From Lineus longissimus (taxonomy: Eukaryota; Nemertea; Pilidiophora; Heteronemertea; Lineidae): a stretch of 64,000 bases of DNA. The position numbers and the translations under genes are program-made. The stretch lies in NCBI RefSeq assembly GCF_910592395.1, contig NC_088310.1, positions 14,579,501 through 14,643,500 of the forward strand. Direction: 5' to 3'. The notes under the pieces are model-generated. The model was given only the letters and a program-made list of their open reading frames with translations, had not been told where the DNA came from and made no database searches. Positions 1-10,612 of the stretch are shown piece by piece (position 1 is the stretch's first letter; each line of letters opens with the position of its first letter).

Positions 1-2400
1 AGAAACATTGTACATGTATAGTATATAGGTCAAAGCAAAGTCGGTATGACATGTGATGTATCGTTCCTTGAAGTAAGTACCATAAGAATATCATCAAAAA
101 CAAGTCACTAATAAACGAGATATTGCACTTTTTACCTATTTTAGTTTTGGCCTCCTGGTGGCCAAGTTCACTACCAGATCATATCAAAATTCAGTGTCCG
201 AGGTTACATGACGTAGGGAGTCATGTGTACCAAATTTCAAGTTCATAGCTTTAGTGGTTAAGAAACGTGCCATAGTTACACTCAAACGACCAATTGACAC
301 CATTTGACCTCTGTAACCTTAAAAGCAGGTCAAATCAAAAACTCATATGATATGTGATGTATCCTTGCTAGGAGAACCTACCATACAAATGTTATTGAAA
401 ACGAATCACTAATAAGCGAGATATCACACTTTCTAGGTTTTCACTTTTGGCCCCCTGCTGGCCAAGTCGAGAATCAAACCGGACTGAAACTCAGGGTCAG
501 ATGACAGCTGACCTAGTGGGTCCTTTGTACAAAGTCTCAAGTTCATAGCCTTAAGGGTTAACAAACGTGCAACAGTTACTTTAAATGGCCAATTTACGCC
601 ATTCGACCTCTGCGACCTTGAAAAGTATGTCAAATCAAAAACCCGTATCATATGTGATATATCCATGCTAAGAGTATCTACCATAACATTTTTACCAAAA
701 ATTAATCAGTAATAAGCGAGATATTGCACTATTCAAATTTCTTGTATGGCCCCCCTGGTGGCCAAGTTGAGTATCAGACCAGACCGAAAATCAGTGCCAC
801 AGGTCATCTGACCTAGGGAGTCATGAGTACCAAGTTTAAAGTTCATAGCTTTAGTGGTTAAGATATGTGCCATAGTTACACACAAGCGGCCAATTCACAC
901 CATTTGACCTCTGTGACCTTGAAAATAAGGTCAAATCAAAAACCCATCAGATATGTGATGTATCCTTGCTCTGAGTACCTACCATAAAAATAAAATTGAA
1001 AATAAGTCACTATTAAGCGAGATATTGCACTTTTTACTTTTTTTTAGTTTTGGCCCCCTGGTGGCCAAGTCGAGAATCAGATCAGCCTGAAATTCGGTGT
1101 CAGAGGTTAAATGATGTAGGGAGTCATGTGTACCAAATTTCAAGTTCATAACTTTATTGGTTAAGAAATGTGTCACAGTTACACTCAAACGGCAAATTAA
1201 CGCCATTTGACCTCTGTGATCTTGAAAAGAAGGTCAAATTAAAAACACGTACGATATGTGATATATCCTTGCTAGGAGAACCTACCATAAAAATTTCATC
1301 AAAAACAAATCACTAATAAGTGAGATATCACACTATTTATGTTTTCAGTTTTGGGGCCCTAGTGGCCAAGTAAAGAATCAGACCGGAACAGAATTCAGTG
1401 TCATAGGTCATCTGACCTAGGGGGTCATTCATACAAAGTTTGGAGTCCATAGCCCTAGAGGTTAAGAAACGTGCCACTGTTTTAGAAATAGGATATGACA
1501 ACGACGGACGACGGACGACGGACACTGCGGTGTTGCATAGACTCCCCTACGGTGAGCCAAAACCGAGTCACTCATAAAAGAGATACCACACTGTTTAGGT
1601 ATCCACTTCTGGCCCCCTTGTGGCCAAGTCAAGAATCAGATCAGACTGAAATTTGGTGTCAAAGGTAACATGACACAGGAAGTCATGTGAACTAAATTTC
1701 AAGTTCATAGATTAAGCGGTTAAGAAACATGCCATAGTTACACTCAAATGGCCAATTTACGCCATGTGACCTCTGTGACCTTGAAAATGATATCAAATCA
1801 AAAACCCATAGGATATGTGATGTATCCTTGTTAGGAGCACCTACCATAAAAACATCATGGAAAACAATTCCCTAATAAGCGATATATTGAGCTTTTTCAT
1901 TTTTTACTTTTGGCCCAAGGATGGCCAATCAGATCAGACCGAATTTCGGTGTCAGCGGTTATATGATGCAGGGAGTCATGTGCATCCAATTTCATAGCTT
2001 TAGCGGTTAAGAAACATGCCATGAGTGCACTATATTTATGCCATTCGACCTCTGTAACCTAGAAAATTAAGTCAAATCAAAAACCCATAGAATATGTGAT
2101 GTATCCTTGCTAGGAGAACCTACAATAAAAATTTATCAAAAATGAGTCACTCTCATTTTAGATTTCCATTTCTGGCCCCCAGGTGGCAAAGTCAAGAATC
2201 AGACTTAACCGAAATTCAGTCTCTGAGGTTGTTTGACCTAGGGGTACAGAATGTACAAGATTTTCAAATCAGTAACACCAGCGGTGACAAAACCTATTAC
2301 CTATTGGCAACGCCGATACCGAACTTTGTTAACTGTGCCCTTGTAAAGTAGGTCAAATCAAAAACCCAGGTTACAATTCAAGCAGCCTTATCAGATGCAT
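1..2400. repeat. Tandem array of a ~300-bp unit, about 8 copies
   Basis: The landmark words TGGCCAAGT, GGTTAAGAAACGTGCC and TGTGATGTATCCTTGCTA recur with a spacing near 300 bp: the first falls near 159, 459, 759, 1062, 1361, 1621, 1925 and 2184. Copies differ by many substitutions, so the array is old. Two intervals are about 260 bp, so units have been trimmed. One unit ends at 1490-1560 with a GACGGACGACGGAC run and resumes. The unit contains AGGTCA-like words. Because 300 is a multiple of 3, similar short minus-strand reading frames recur (433-684, 979-1206, 1337-1525). I regard these as by-products of the period, not genes. Confidence 0.85.
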
Positions 2401-2660
2401 CTTCGGTAAAATTTCATGATTCTAGCTAGCAGCGCTCATAACATATAGCCAAAAAAGGTTTTCAAAGAGCGACACCTATATGGCAGACAAGCAGTCAAAT
2501 TACGCTAATTTTCATTACCTAGGGTAAATTTACAACAAGAATGAACCTTCTAGGTCAAGTGGTTATGAAACGTGCCACTCTTTTGTCAAAAGTTCAAGAC
2601 AGACACCGACGACGACGATGGCTGACACAGTATTGTATAAGCTCCCTTGAACGGTGAGCA
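2400..2660. repeat. Diverged end segment of the same dispersed repeat family
   Basis: The words AAAATTTCATGATTCTAG and ATATAGCCAAAA, and a terminal GAC-rich stretch near 2595-2620, match a second dispersed copy at 26820-27262. The segment appears to be the 3' end of the element that gave rise to the preceding tandem array. Confidence 0.55.
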
Positions 2661-3110
2661 GCTGCCCTGTCCTGACTCAATGGCCTGACCGCAACTTCTC
2701 CACATCATTAAAACTTCATCTGCTGAGATCCCTGGTGATCTCGATATTTCTGTATCCCTCAGAATCATGGACAATGAACGCCGAGATAGAAAAACACATC
2801 AACGCTTTCGAGCTTAACTGTAACTGCAGAATTCTCAACATTCCCTACATGTCCCATACCACCAACATTATGGTCAGAGAGCTGGTCGTGCAGCACATTG
2901 GACGCCATAACAGCCTACAGTAGAAGGCAATCAAAAACGTGGCCGACCAAAGATGATTTGGATGGACGATGTTAGGGAATGGACGAGAAAAAGGACCGGA
3001 GAACAGATCCACATCGCAGAGGATACACGGGCATGGTCCCATGTAGTCAACTGCACAGAGTCATCCCAATTGCCGCATGGCTGCAGGACAGATAGATAGA
3101 TAGATAGTTT
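2654..3110 (+). pseudogene. Non-LTR retrotransposon (LINE) reverse-transcriptase C-terminal fragment with a GATA-repeat tail
   Basis: The first part (2654-2923) reads LRSLVISIFLYPSESWTMNA, then a stretch ending in VRELVVQHIGR, the pattern typical of the region downstream of the RT in endonuclease-type LINEs. A second frame (2935-3099) reads KRGRPKMIWMDDVREWT and ends SSQLPHGCRTDR then stop, the usual LINE C-terminus. The two parts are in different frames and about 25-40 residues seem to be missing between them. The sequence ends in (GATA)n at 3091-3107, consistent with the short tandem tails of CR1/L2-like LINE 3' ends. No endonuclease or catalytic RT motifs are present, so this is a dead 5'-truncated copy. 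The exact clade was not determined. Confidence 0.85.
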
Positions 3111-4524
3111 CATGTTTTAAACAAGCCAAAATAAACGAATAAATGAAACGTTCCATGTTGCACCATGCAAAACTTGAAAAGAAACCAAATTGAATGGGAC
3201 TATGTGAATGATATTATATTTCATGCCATAAACATACTTCATCGAATCTTGCAGTGAATATTACATGTTATCTTGATCTTTCATTGCTTGGGCCACATTA
3301 GACCTGGAGTGGATCAAGGTGTTATTACCTACATGACATCAGGTCACCTTGACCACCATGGTCATTTCAGCTTAAGATGCAACCCAGGTTCCTTCTAAGG
3401 AAGGGTAAGTCCATGAGGTTCAGGATAAGATGAAATAGGGTTCTAGATATACATGATGGGTTGCTGGTGGTGAGTACTCCAACCAGTTTATTCTGTTCTC
3501 TAAATATCCCTTAATACCTGTAACATATTGTCCCATATTATATATTTGATCAGAAAATCGCAATTAAAATCAAACAAAACTTTCGCAGACGAAAAATATT
3601 TAGCGCCATTACCGATCATGTGATGTCTGCAGACCAAATGTTGGTCCTCAAGAATTGATAATATTGATGCATGTATTCATATTGGCACAGCGAGGATTGG
3701 CCTACAGTGCACACTTGATTGCAAATGGCCTTCAGTCTTTGCTCGTCCGCTAAAAATATATTTCACTGATGTCAATTTTCTTCTACAAGATCAAGTGTCG
3801 TACTCTTCTGGGATGTTACACGTAAATTGTGATAAATATACAACACGGTTTCTAGGTGGAAATGCTTATCACTTGCGAAGGAGCATCAAAATAGGTTTTC
3901 TGTAGGTGTATTGACGTAAAATAAATGCATTTTGCAGTGAAGCCGGGCACTTCCGCGTCAGGCGAAAATGGTGCCCGAGTGTTTACAATTATAAATACAT
4001 AGGGTCATGTCTTAAAACTTAAGATGATAAAAGAAAAAAAAATACTTCAAGGAAATTTTATTTTACTGTCTTAACTCTCTCATCAGCGGCCGTCACTGCT
4101 TCACACAAAAGAAGTACTCAAAAGCTGTACATTGTACTCTGATACTGATCAGTATCTCCGTAGCTCCTCCTCTGACCATGTGCCTGTGGTAGCTCTGATG
4201 GAATAAACTTGAAAATGAAATGAAATGAGTAAAGATCAGAAACATGGCCTCTTTTACCACATGGTTCTGCAACACTGATGCTGCCCTCTGCACTAATGCT
4301 CAGTTACTCAAATACTTGGTACACAGGGTGTGGCCCAAAAAAACCCAAATAAAACTGAGTGCTGACGGAACATTCACCCCTCTGAAAATCGAGGTATGAG
4401 ATTTTCACAACAAGTGATGAACAAACAAACTAAAACGCGAAAGCATAAACAGTATACATTTATTTTTTAACACCTTTACATAAAAAAATTGAAATTTTGA
4501 TTCAAACTAACAGCGATATACATG
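3111..4524. other. No gene recognised
   Basis: AT-rich sequence without a convincing reading frame, repeat or RNA. A minus-strand frame of 66 codons at 4093-4293 resembles nothing I know and has no splice or promoter context. An LTR for the adjacent BEL relic was looked for and not found. Confidence 0.5.
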
Positions 4525-5595
4525 TTATCGACACAAAAAAAACACTGACCAACTCATATACGGCGTCATTAAACAACACAAATTCTCTAACAAGCATCCT
4601 GGTTTGCCGCTTCCAACAGATGCAAGCGCTGAACTGGTCTCCTCAGTATGGTTCCCTTTGTGGTCTTCTGACGCATTACACCATTCTCTTGAAGTACCAC
4701 CATGGTGCTCGCTCTGTGCTAAATTTCCATTCAATCTCCAGTTCTGCACCCTTTTCTTAAAGACGTTTCTCATCCTTAAACAGGTTGAACAAAATCTTGG
4801 ACGCTTTTTTGAAAGTCTTCGCATTGTCAGAGTGGATCACTTTGCATCTTCCTCCACGATTTATCAATCTCCTGATGTCTATCTTGAATGTCTCAGTGGT
4901 TAAGTCACAAACCAACTCTAAGTGAACAGCTCAAACAACCATAGAGGTAAAAAGGCAAATGTAGGCTTTCTCATTTGTAGCTTTGATATACAGTTGTCCA
5001 GTGCGAAGTCCACAGCTACGTGCTCGTAACTCGGTGTGGGGGTGATGCGCAACTCTGGTAATGGTGCCATCTGCTGTTCAATTTGGACAGGCTCTTGCAT
5101 TTTATACATTGGAAGAGAATTCTCCGGACCTCTTTTTTCCGTGCATAATCCAATACTGACATCTCAAACTCGCCAGTATCTGTGCTGCTCCAGTGTTCAC
5201 AACATGGAAATGCATGACAAGCAGCTCAACAAATGGATCATGACGTGGCAAGACGATTGGGTGACGTGTTTGTTCTGGTAGTGAGCTGTAGTGCAGACGT
5301 CCTCCGACTCGCATGACTTCTGATTTGACAACCCAGAAGGGACTAAAATGAAGCAGTGGATGCTTTTCAGGCAAGGGTTTATTCTCCTTCAGCAGACCAA
5401 TTTCATCTGGAAAGGCCTTTCCTGAGCCAATCGAATCCAAAACAAAATCTCTTGTCTATGATCGGCAAGTGTGACCTCCCCTCGTTTTCTCAGTGGGGCG
5501 ATATCTGGCACATCGTCCTCAGGTTTTCTCAATGACAGGGAACGCATCAAGGTTATTGTTCCAACGAAATGGTTCAAAGAACTGAATCTTTTCAC
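4525..5595 (-). pseudogene. BEL/Pao retrotransposon integrase region, decayed
   Basis: Reading down the minus strand, 5389-5595 gives the linker before integrase (WIRLAQERPF). 5102-5440 gives the zinc-binding N-terminal part (VMRVGGRLHYSSLPEQTRHP, then a degraded H-H region and QYW). 4918-5109 gives the start of the catalytic core (EQQMAPLPELRITPTP, then YEHVAVDFA). Near 4690-4740 an alternate frame reads WKFSTERAPWW, the hallmark after the catalytic Glu in BEL/Pao integrases. The frames change several times, the D,D35E core is missing and stops interrupt the end. No LTR flanks it. It joins DNA copies of the element into the genome when intact; this copy cannot. Confidence 0.85.
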
Positions 5596-5769
5596 ATATT
5601 CAGTCAGTTCTTCATCTCAAGCTTTCTCGTTCACCTTTTCCATATACAATACGCGTGCCAACTTCGGTGGTTTCTTCTTTGAGTTCACATCGGTCGTTTC
5701 ACTTTCCAAACAATCAGTTGGTGGTGCTGGCCATTCTGACTCCCCTCGTTGAAGAAATGGTGGTCCACT

Positions 5770-6108
5770 TCACCTTAGTTTAGACTCTAATAGTTCTGCT
5801 GCATACAATCCCCGGGAACACAGATCTGCGGGGTTAAACTTCCCTAGAACGAGTTTCAAGCTGCTTGGCTCAATGAGATTCTGTATTTCGGCCACACGAT
5901 TTGCCACAAAAGTCTGCCAGCGGTATGCTGGTTTGCTGATCCAACTGAGGACAACCTTTGAGTCAGTCCAACATGGCAATGACCTTATTGGCAGTTTCAG
6001 ATCCTTCTCTGTATACTTTATCAAACATGCAGTCACAAGTGACGCCATCAGTTCCAATTCTGGTATGCTTCCTCGCTTCCAAAGTGTGCTGCTCATGTTT
6101 TTGAACAA
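5770..6108 (-). pseudogene. BEL/Pao RNase H domain, fragment
   Basis: The frame contains SIPELELMASLVTACL, then PCWTDSKVVLSWI, then RWQTFVANRVAEIQNL and FNPADLCSRGL. This order is diagnostic of the BEL/Pao RNase H domain, with D and E acidic positions visible. It lies in the expected order between the RT connection (6211-6611) and integrase (4525-5595) on the same strand. The fragment is open for 112 codons but is separated from both neighbours by frameshifts. It is a relic with no function expected. Confidence 0.88.
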
Positions 6109-6210
6109 AGCAGCGCAAAGTGAACTTGATCAGAGTTCTGATCTTCTACTCGTAGATAAATTATATTATCCACCATAGGATACCTCACAAGCATCGCCAA
6201 ATCCATCAAG

Positions 6211-6611
6211 TCAGAAGATTGGATTAACAAAATCCTCTAGAATCAGACAACGAGGGATCTTGATACCATCCAAGATTGGCACTTCACCTTTCCATGCTCT
6301 CCAATCCTCTGTCATCTCATGTAGTAGTGGGTCATCCCATCCCCCTGTGGTGGTCCATGACTGCTGAAAGATTTGCTTTACTTTGAACGTGAATGTTGCC
6401 AACATTCCGAATGGGTCATACACTTGGTGTAGCTGTTTAAGCACGGTTCTTCGTGTCTAATAAGGTGTTTGCTGAATCTTTTCAGAAAAAGAGAACTTGA
6501 ACACATCTTCTTCCGGTAAGTATCGGATCCCAAGGGCTTGATGAGTAATCTCCTCTCCAACAATTTCTCTGAAGACTTGCAGGCTCTGTCCTCTGGTGCT
6601 AGCTTTGTCAA
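6211..6611 (-). pseudogene. BEL/Pao reverse transcriptase C-terminal and connection region, truncated
   Basis: Two overlapping frames (6378-6611 and 6211-6444) carry LKQLHQVYDPFGMLATFTFK, then a WDDPL motif and IKIPRCLI, the classic BEL/Pao segment following the RT palm. Similarity stops near 6640, where the sequence joins a word (GTGGACAGACTAGATGGAAT) also found at 39031. The RT catalytic core, gag and protease are absent, so the element is 5'-truncated relative to its own strand. Confidence 0.82.
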
Positions 6612-6769
6612 GACCTCCGGCTCTGTGGACAGACTAGATGGAATAAAGCTAACACAAACGGTACTTCAGTCTTAAAGTAGGGTAGAAGATCATAAAAGTA
6701 GGTCAGTGCAAATCTCTCCTTCATTACCTTCTGTTTAGATTATTTACTGTGACACTGCCCTATTCCCTA

Positions 6770-7000
6770 CCATAACGCTACAATGCTACAATGCGGTCTC
6801 TTGATTGTGACATGAGGCATGATCCCGTCTCCTACATCACCCTCTTCTCTTATATCGATCAGGCTACAATATGGTCACTTACTTGATTGTGACATCACCC
6901 TCTTGTCTCATAACATTCAGACGACAATGCGGTATCTTACTTGATTGTGACATGAGGCATGATGATGTCTCTTACATCACCATACCCCTTGCCTGACCTC
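6770..7000. repeat. Minisatellite, about 3 units of 65-85 bp
   Basis: Three units share ACAATGCGGTxTCTTxx, TTGATTGTGACATgAGGCATG and CTCTTxTCTxA words, near 6786, 6867 and 6932. No coding signal is seen between 6640 and 7320 apart from this array. Confidence 0.6.
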
Positions 7001-7324
7001 TTCTGAAAACGTGCTCGACTTTCAATTGTAAGTTGTGGGAAATTTTCGCGTAGAAACAATTTGGTTTCCTGTATCAAATGATCAGACGCAGCGCTGTCTT
7101 TACACTGGCAGATAAACTAACCATAACAGACTCCAATTGTGCCATGGATAATTTATTTTCTGAGGCATTACCCTCTCTTGAACCAGGGTCAAGCGGGACA
7201 GTAAAGGGGTAGGAAATTGGAGCATGACACGGTAAGGGTTTAAGGTTGCATGTTCAAGAGTTTAGGTTTAATAGGCAAGCTTTATTTTTTATTATTATAA
7301 TAGATAAAAGTTCAGAGATGCATT

Positions 7325-7638
7325 TTCAATTTCAAGGATTCTTTATTCAATGAACTTGTATAATACAGTTAAACAAGACCAAAACATGAGGACAAATCAG
7401 CTAAGATACAGCGTCTTCTTTCCCGATCCTGTCAATCTCATGGCAAGCACAGCAACACCACTATGCCTGTGGAGACCACCGGAATGACTCGTAGATAATA
7501 GACTGCATCATCCTGCAAAAATGAGAAAAGATGGCAATTAGCAAATAGAACGCGATTATGTTACAAAAACAATGAGTAGTCTGTGCTGATACGTGAAACC
7601 GAGAGAGGATATACAACCCTGTATGGCTCGCTGTTCAT
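7325..7638 (-). CDS. Possible two-exon mini-gene encoding a ~31-residue single-helix protein
   Basis: On the minus strand a strong acceptor (pyrimidine-rich tract ending TTTTTGCAG) precedes 7512. The following frame (7512-7438) reads DDAVYYLR, then VIPVVSTGIVVLLCLP and a TGA. A polyadenylation signal AATAAA lies at 7347-7342. Upstream, ATG at 7638 reads MNSEPYR and stops at a GT (7617), giving a 105-bp intron that keeps frame. The result would be a 31-residue peptide with one C-terminal hydrophobic segment of ~16 residues. I do not recognise it. The donor (AGG|GTTGTA) is only moderate. Alternatively exon 2 is the last exon of a larger gene whose other exons I cannot see, or chance. Confidence 0.3.
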
Positions 7639-7639
7639 G

Positions 7640-9029
7640 CTGGTGGTACGGTAGAACATAAATGTACAAAAAAAGATCAAAACTTGTGTGAAAAACTAAA
7701 ATAAATTAAAATTGGCCTATGCCTAAATCATATAAGAACTAATAGAAGTTAAATTTGAAAATGTTTACCCTTATTTATTTAAAGTTCACCTTGGTAGAGT
7801 TTGGACACATGGCTTGCAATGCATACTTTGCTTCCCTGCACATATGTTGCAGTGCATTGCACTTGTTCTTGTACCGGTATCGAGGTTGTAATGTATGGTA
7901 AATAATGTAGGCCGAGTTCAGGCATGCAGCTCCTCGCAGTTTTGCTTATCAGCATAGACTGAGAATGGCAGTTTTATTGTTCGTTGAAAATACCTCGCAA
8001 TTCCAGCAGACTACTTCGCCGCTATTCTTTGTGTACTCTGACCAGTGACCCTATCAAAGGTATACGACATCATTGTTATTTTGACAAGAAACATGAGAAA
8101 ACGTCATCTTCTTGTGAAGCGGTTGCAATGTTTGTTCATCTAGCGTTCAGGTTTGTTTTGATTACATTGATGATGTTTATAAATACAAAGACGCCATTCT
8201 TAGAACAAATTTTTGTGTGGATTTCTAAGTCATTCTCCTGTAGTTGTTATATTAGTGTGTATTAGATAATTGTGTACCATTACGACTATTTCATTCTGAT
8301 GATTGGGAAGAAATTTTTACAACACCGTTTTGTGAATAAAATTTACATGGCGTTAATGTGTGTTTGTCTTCCACTCAATGACTGAGCAAATTTAACGAGA
8401 CAGAAAGCCAAAAACGGTAACACTTCCTATGTAAACAAGCTACAGGAGTCATTCTATACATGCTTCCCGAAATTGGTGGCTTGCATTGGAACTAACTTTT
8501 TCCCCCTTGTCCGTCATTAAAGGCATTCAAGTGTGTTGGTCAACCATGACTATCTCCTTTGTCCCTCCACCATAAGGCTTAGTTTCCCCTTATGACATCA
8601 CTACTTCGGACACTCAGCGCCCCAATTCTGGAAAGGTGTATACTATGACTTTTCAAATAACAGTTGTCATGGCCAATTGTACCTAGATAATCAAGAGAGA
8701 ATACAGAGAAAACTCACCCTGGTTTTCTGTAAAACATCTACCGTACGTAGATGAACTGAGCGCATGAATCTGGGTTTCTCTATGTGTCTTTTATTGGCAA
8801 TATCAATTAGAATTAGACAAAATAACCCCACAAAACGACCACTTCCTAAGGCATGTTGACATTGAGAATCAAAATATAGGGAAATACCATTTTCTAACTG
8901 CTCGTTATGAGAAATTTAGATGGGAACTATGTTGAAATGAAATGAACGTACACACTCTATATACTTTGGCAAAACGCCCATCACATTATCAGCCCTGGCT
9001 GCAATGCCTCAGGGCAATTCCTTATGTGT
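7640..9029. other. No gene recognised
   Basis: No convincing coding signal. A frame at 7984-8265 (93 codons) is serine- and cysteine-rich and resembles no family I know. Small hairpins, for example CATCTAC/GTAGATG near 8735, are within chance expectation. Confidence 0.45.
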
Positions 9030-9292
9030 AGCCCATTCAGTACATTACAGAGACAGGTAGGATGCCTGTTTTGAGCAGACGACAATTTCCAGCTTAAAAT
9101 CTGCCAATTACGGGGTGTTTTTAGTCTTTCTGCTGTGAATAGCTATAACCTATCGAAACAACAGTTCAAAATATTGGTATCCTGGCACATTTCCTGGCCC
9201 AGCTTCAACAAATTCTGATGAAAATGCCGCTATTTTGCTGGAACTACTTTCAGCCAGCACCAGTAAAAACTGCAAAGCCAGCGTAGCTAATA
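9030..9292 (+). mobile_element. Hairpin-ended family B, 3' fragment
   Basis: The segment from CAGTACATTACAGAGACAGG to CCAGCGTAGCTA matches 39434-39724 over its whole length with scattered differences. It ends in the family B 3' motif CCAGCGTAGCTAA. No family B 5' end is seen, so the copy is 5'-truncated. Confidence 0.75.
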
Positions 9293-9451
9293 AAAGATAA
9301 GGTGGTAAAAAGTTATCCTTGCCTATAACGTCTTCTATACCTTCTTGTACAACTGAAAATGTACAATACATTTAATTAGGCCACTAAGGGGTATCTCAAG
9401 GAGTTGGTGTGTAGTAAATTCCGCCCTCTAGGCCTAGTCTTGCCCGGTTAA

Positions 9452-9493
9452 GATGCAATGCGATGCGATGCGATGCGATGCGATGCGATGCGA
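9452..9493. repeat. (GCGAT)n microsatellite
   Basis: About eight perfect or near-perfect GCGAT units in a row. Confidence 0.95.
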
Positions 9494-9834
9494 CCCACCA
9501 CAACATTTGTTTACACTGCCATTTTTCTCGCTGAATTGCGACTTGGTTATTCAAGAACCATTTTTCATTCCTATCTAGTTTCAGGGAGGTCAATTTCACG
9601 TCTTCAAACATTTGTAACTAAATGAATGATTTTTCCCGCCCACAGACCGAGGCAGTCTGGTGTAAGAACATGTGACCAATATCGTTGCATTTCATAACCA
9701 TGTGACATGACATAGTCAGGGTTACAATATCATTACATTCTCCATCGGGCCTCATCGCAATGTCACCCAAAGACGTTATAGGCAAGGATAACCTGTATAT
9801 CTTGTGAATGCTGTTAGCTTAAATCATGAGATTT

Positions 9835-10024
9835 TTACTATGGACACTGCTCATGAGACTTCATCTAACAATACCCAGGTTTTTGATTGAAACTACTTTT
9901 CAAGGTCACATGGGTCGAATAGCATAAATTGGCCATATTTGGTTTCCGGAGCATATCTACATAACTATTGAGGCTAGGGTTTTCATCTTTGAGTGGTTTG
10001 AAGGTCCCAGCGGGTGGGTGTTGT
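9835..10024. repeat. Dispersed repeat, copy 1
   Basis: Shares TGGACACTGCTCATGAGACT and CTACTTTTCAAGGTCACA with 14508-14715, with a similar order of further words. A family A 5' end begins at its right edge (10025). Confidence 0.6.
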
Positions 10025-10110
10025 AACAAGAGGCCCAAGGGCCTGGCGCTCAGCTGAAATGGATAGGTGAAGGCAAGGGCCAAGTGTGTGTCGGTACCGT
10101 TATTATGAGG
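10025..10110 (+). mobile_element. Hairpin-ended family A, copy 1, 5' end only
   Basis: Begins AACAAGAGGCCCAAGGGCCT, containing the perfect hairpin AGGCCC-AA-GGGCCT, followed by GGCGCTCAGCTG. The matching 3' hairpin is not seen before the next family A copy at 12462. The length is therefore unknown and only the 5' end is annotated. Confidence 0.7.
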
Positions 10111-10530
10111 CAACGTGAAGCTATAACGTCTAGCACGCAGAAGTGCTGATGCAAAAGACCTTTTTGCTATATCAGTGCATGCTGAAGTACTGAGTTGACG
10201 TCACCCTGGTATTATGACGTAAAGTCATTTCTATTGCCGTTGCAGTAGTGGGGTGTGTGATGACGTCAAGGAGTTGTGTGGTGACGTCAAAGAGTGGAGT
10301 CCTTGTCTTCATGCAGCGTAGGTGGAACTAATAACATGCACATGGACACAAGGTACATAATTATTACAGTGTATTTTGTGAGGTGGGGCCTGGTGCTTTA
10401 CAATGGTCAAATGAACCGACTGTTGTCTGGACATTGATGAAGTGAATGCAGCCAAATGTTTGGGACGGTCTTTTTTGTATGTGAAGAAAAGAAGTTAAAG
10501 AGTTGGTTAACAAAATGAACTTTATTGGTG

Positions 10531-10612
10531 CGGCAGATATTTGATGCCTTTCGGCAGATATTTGAAGCGCCTTGCGGCAGATATTTGTTGCCTTGCGGCA
10601 GATATTTGATAA
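10531..10612. repeat. Minisatellite, 4 units of 21-23 bp
   Basis: CGGCAGATATTTG recurs at about 10531, 10552, 10575 and 10597, separated by CCTT-containing linkers. Minus-strand frames through it (10364-10841) are by-products of the repetition. Confidence 0.85.

Noticed and set aside
4604-5752. Plus-strand frames of 80-100 codons at 4.6-5.7 kb
   Set aside because: Antisense shadows of the minus-strand BEL integrase.
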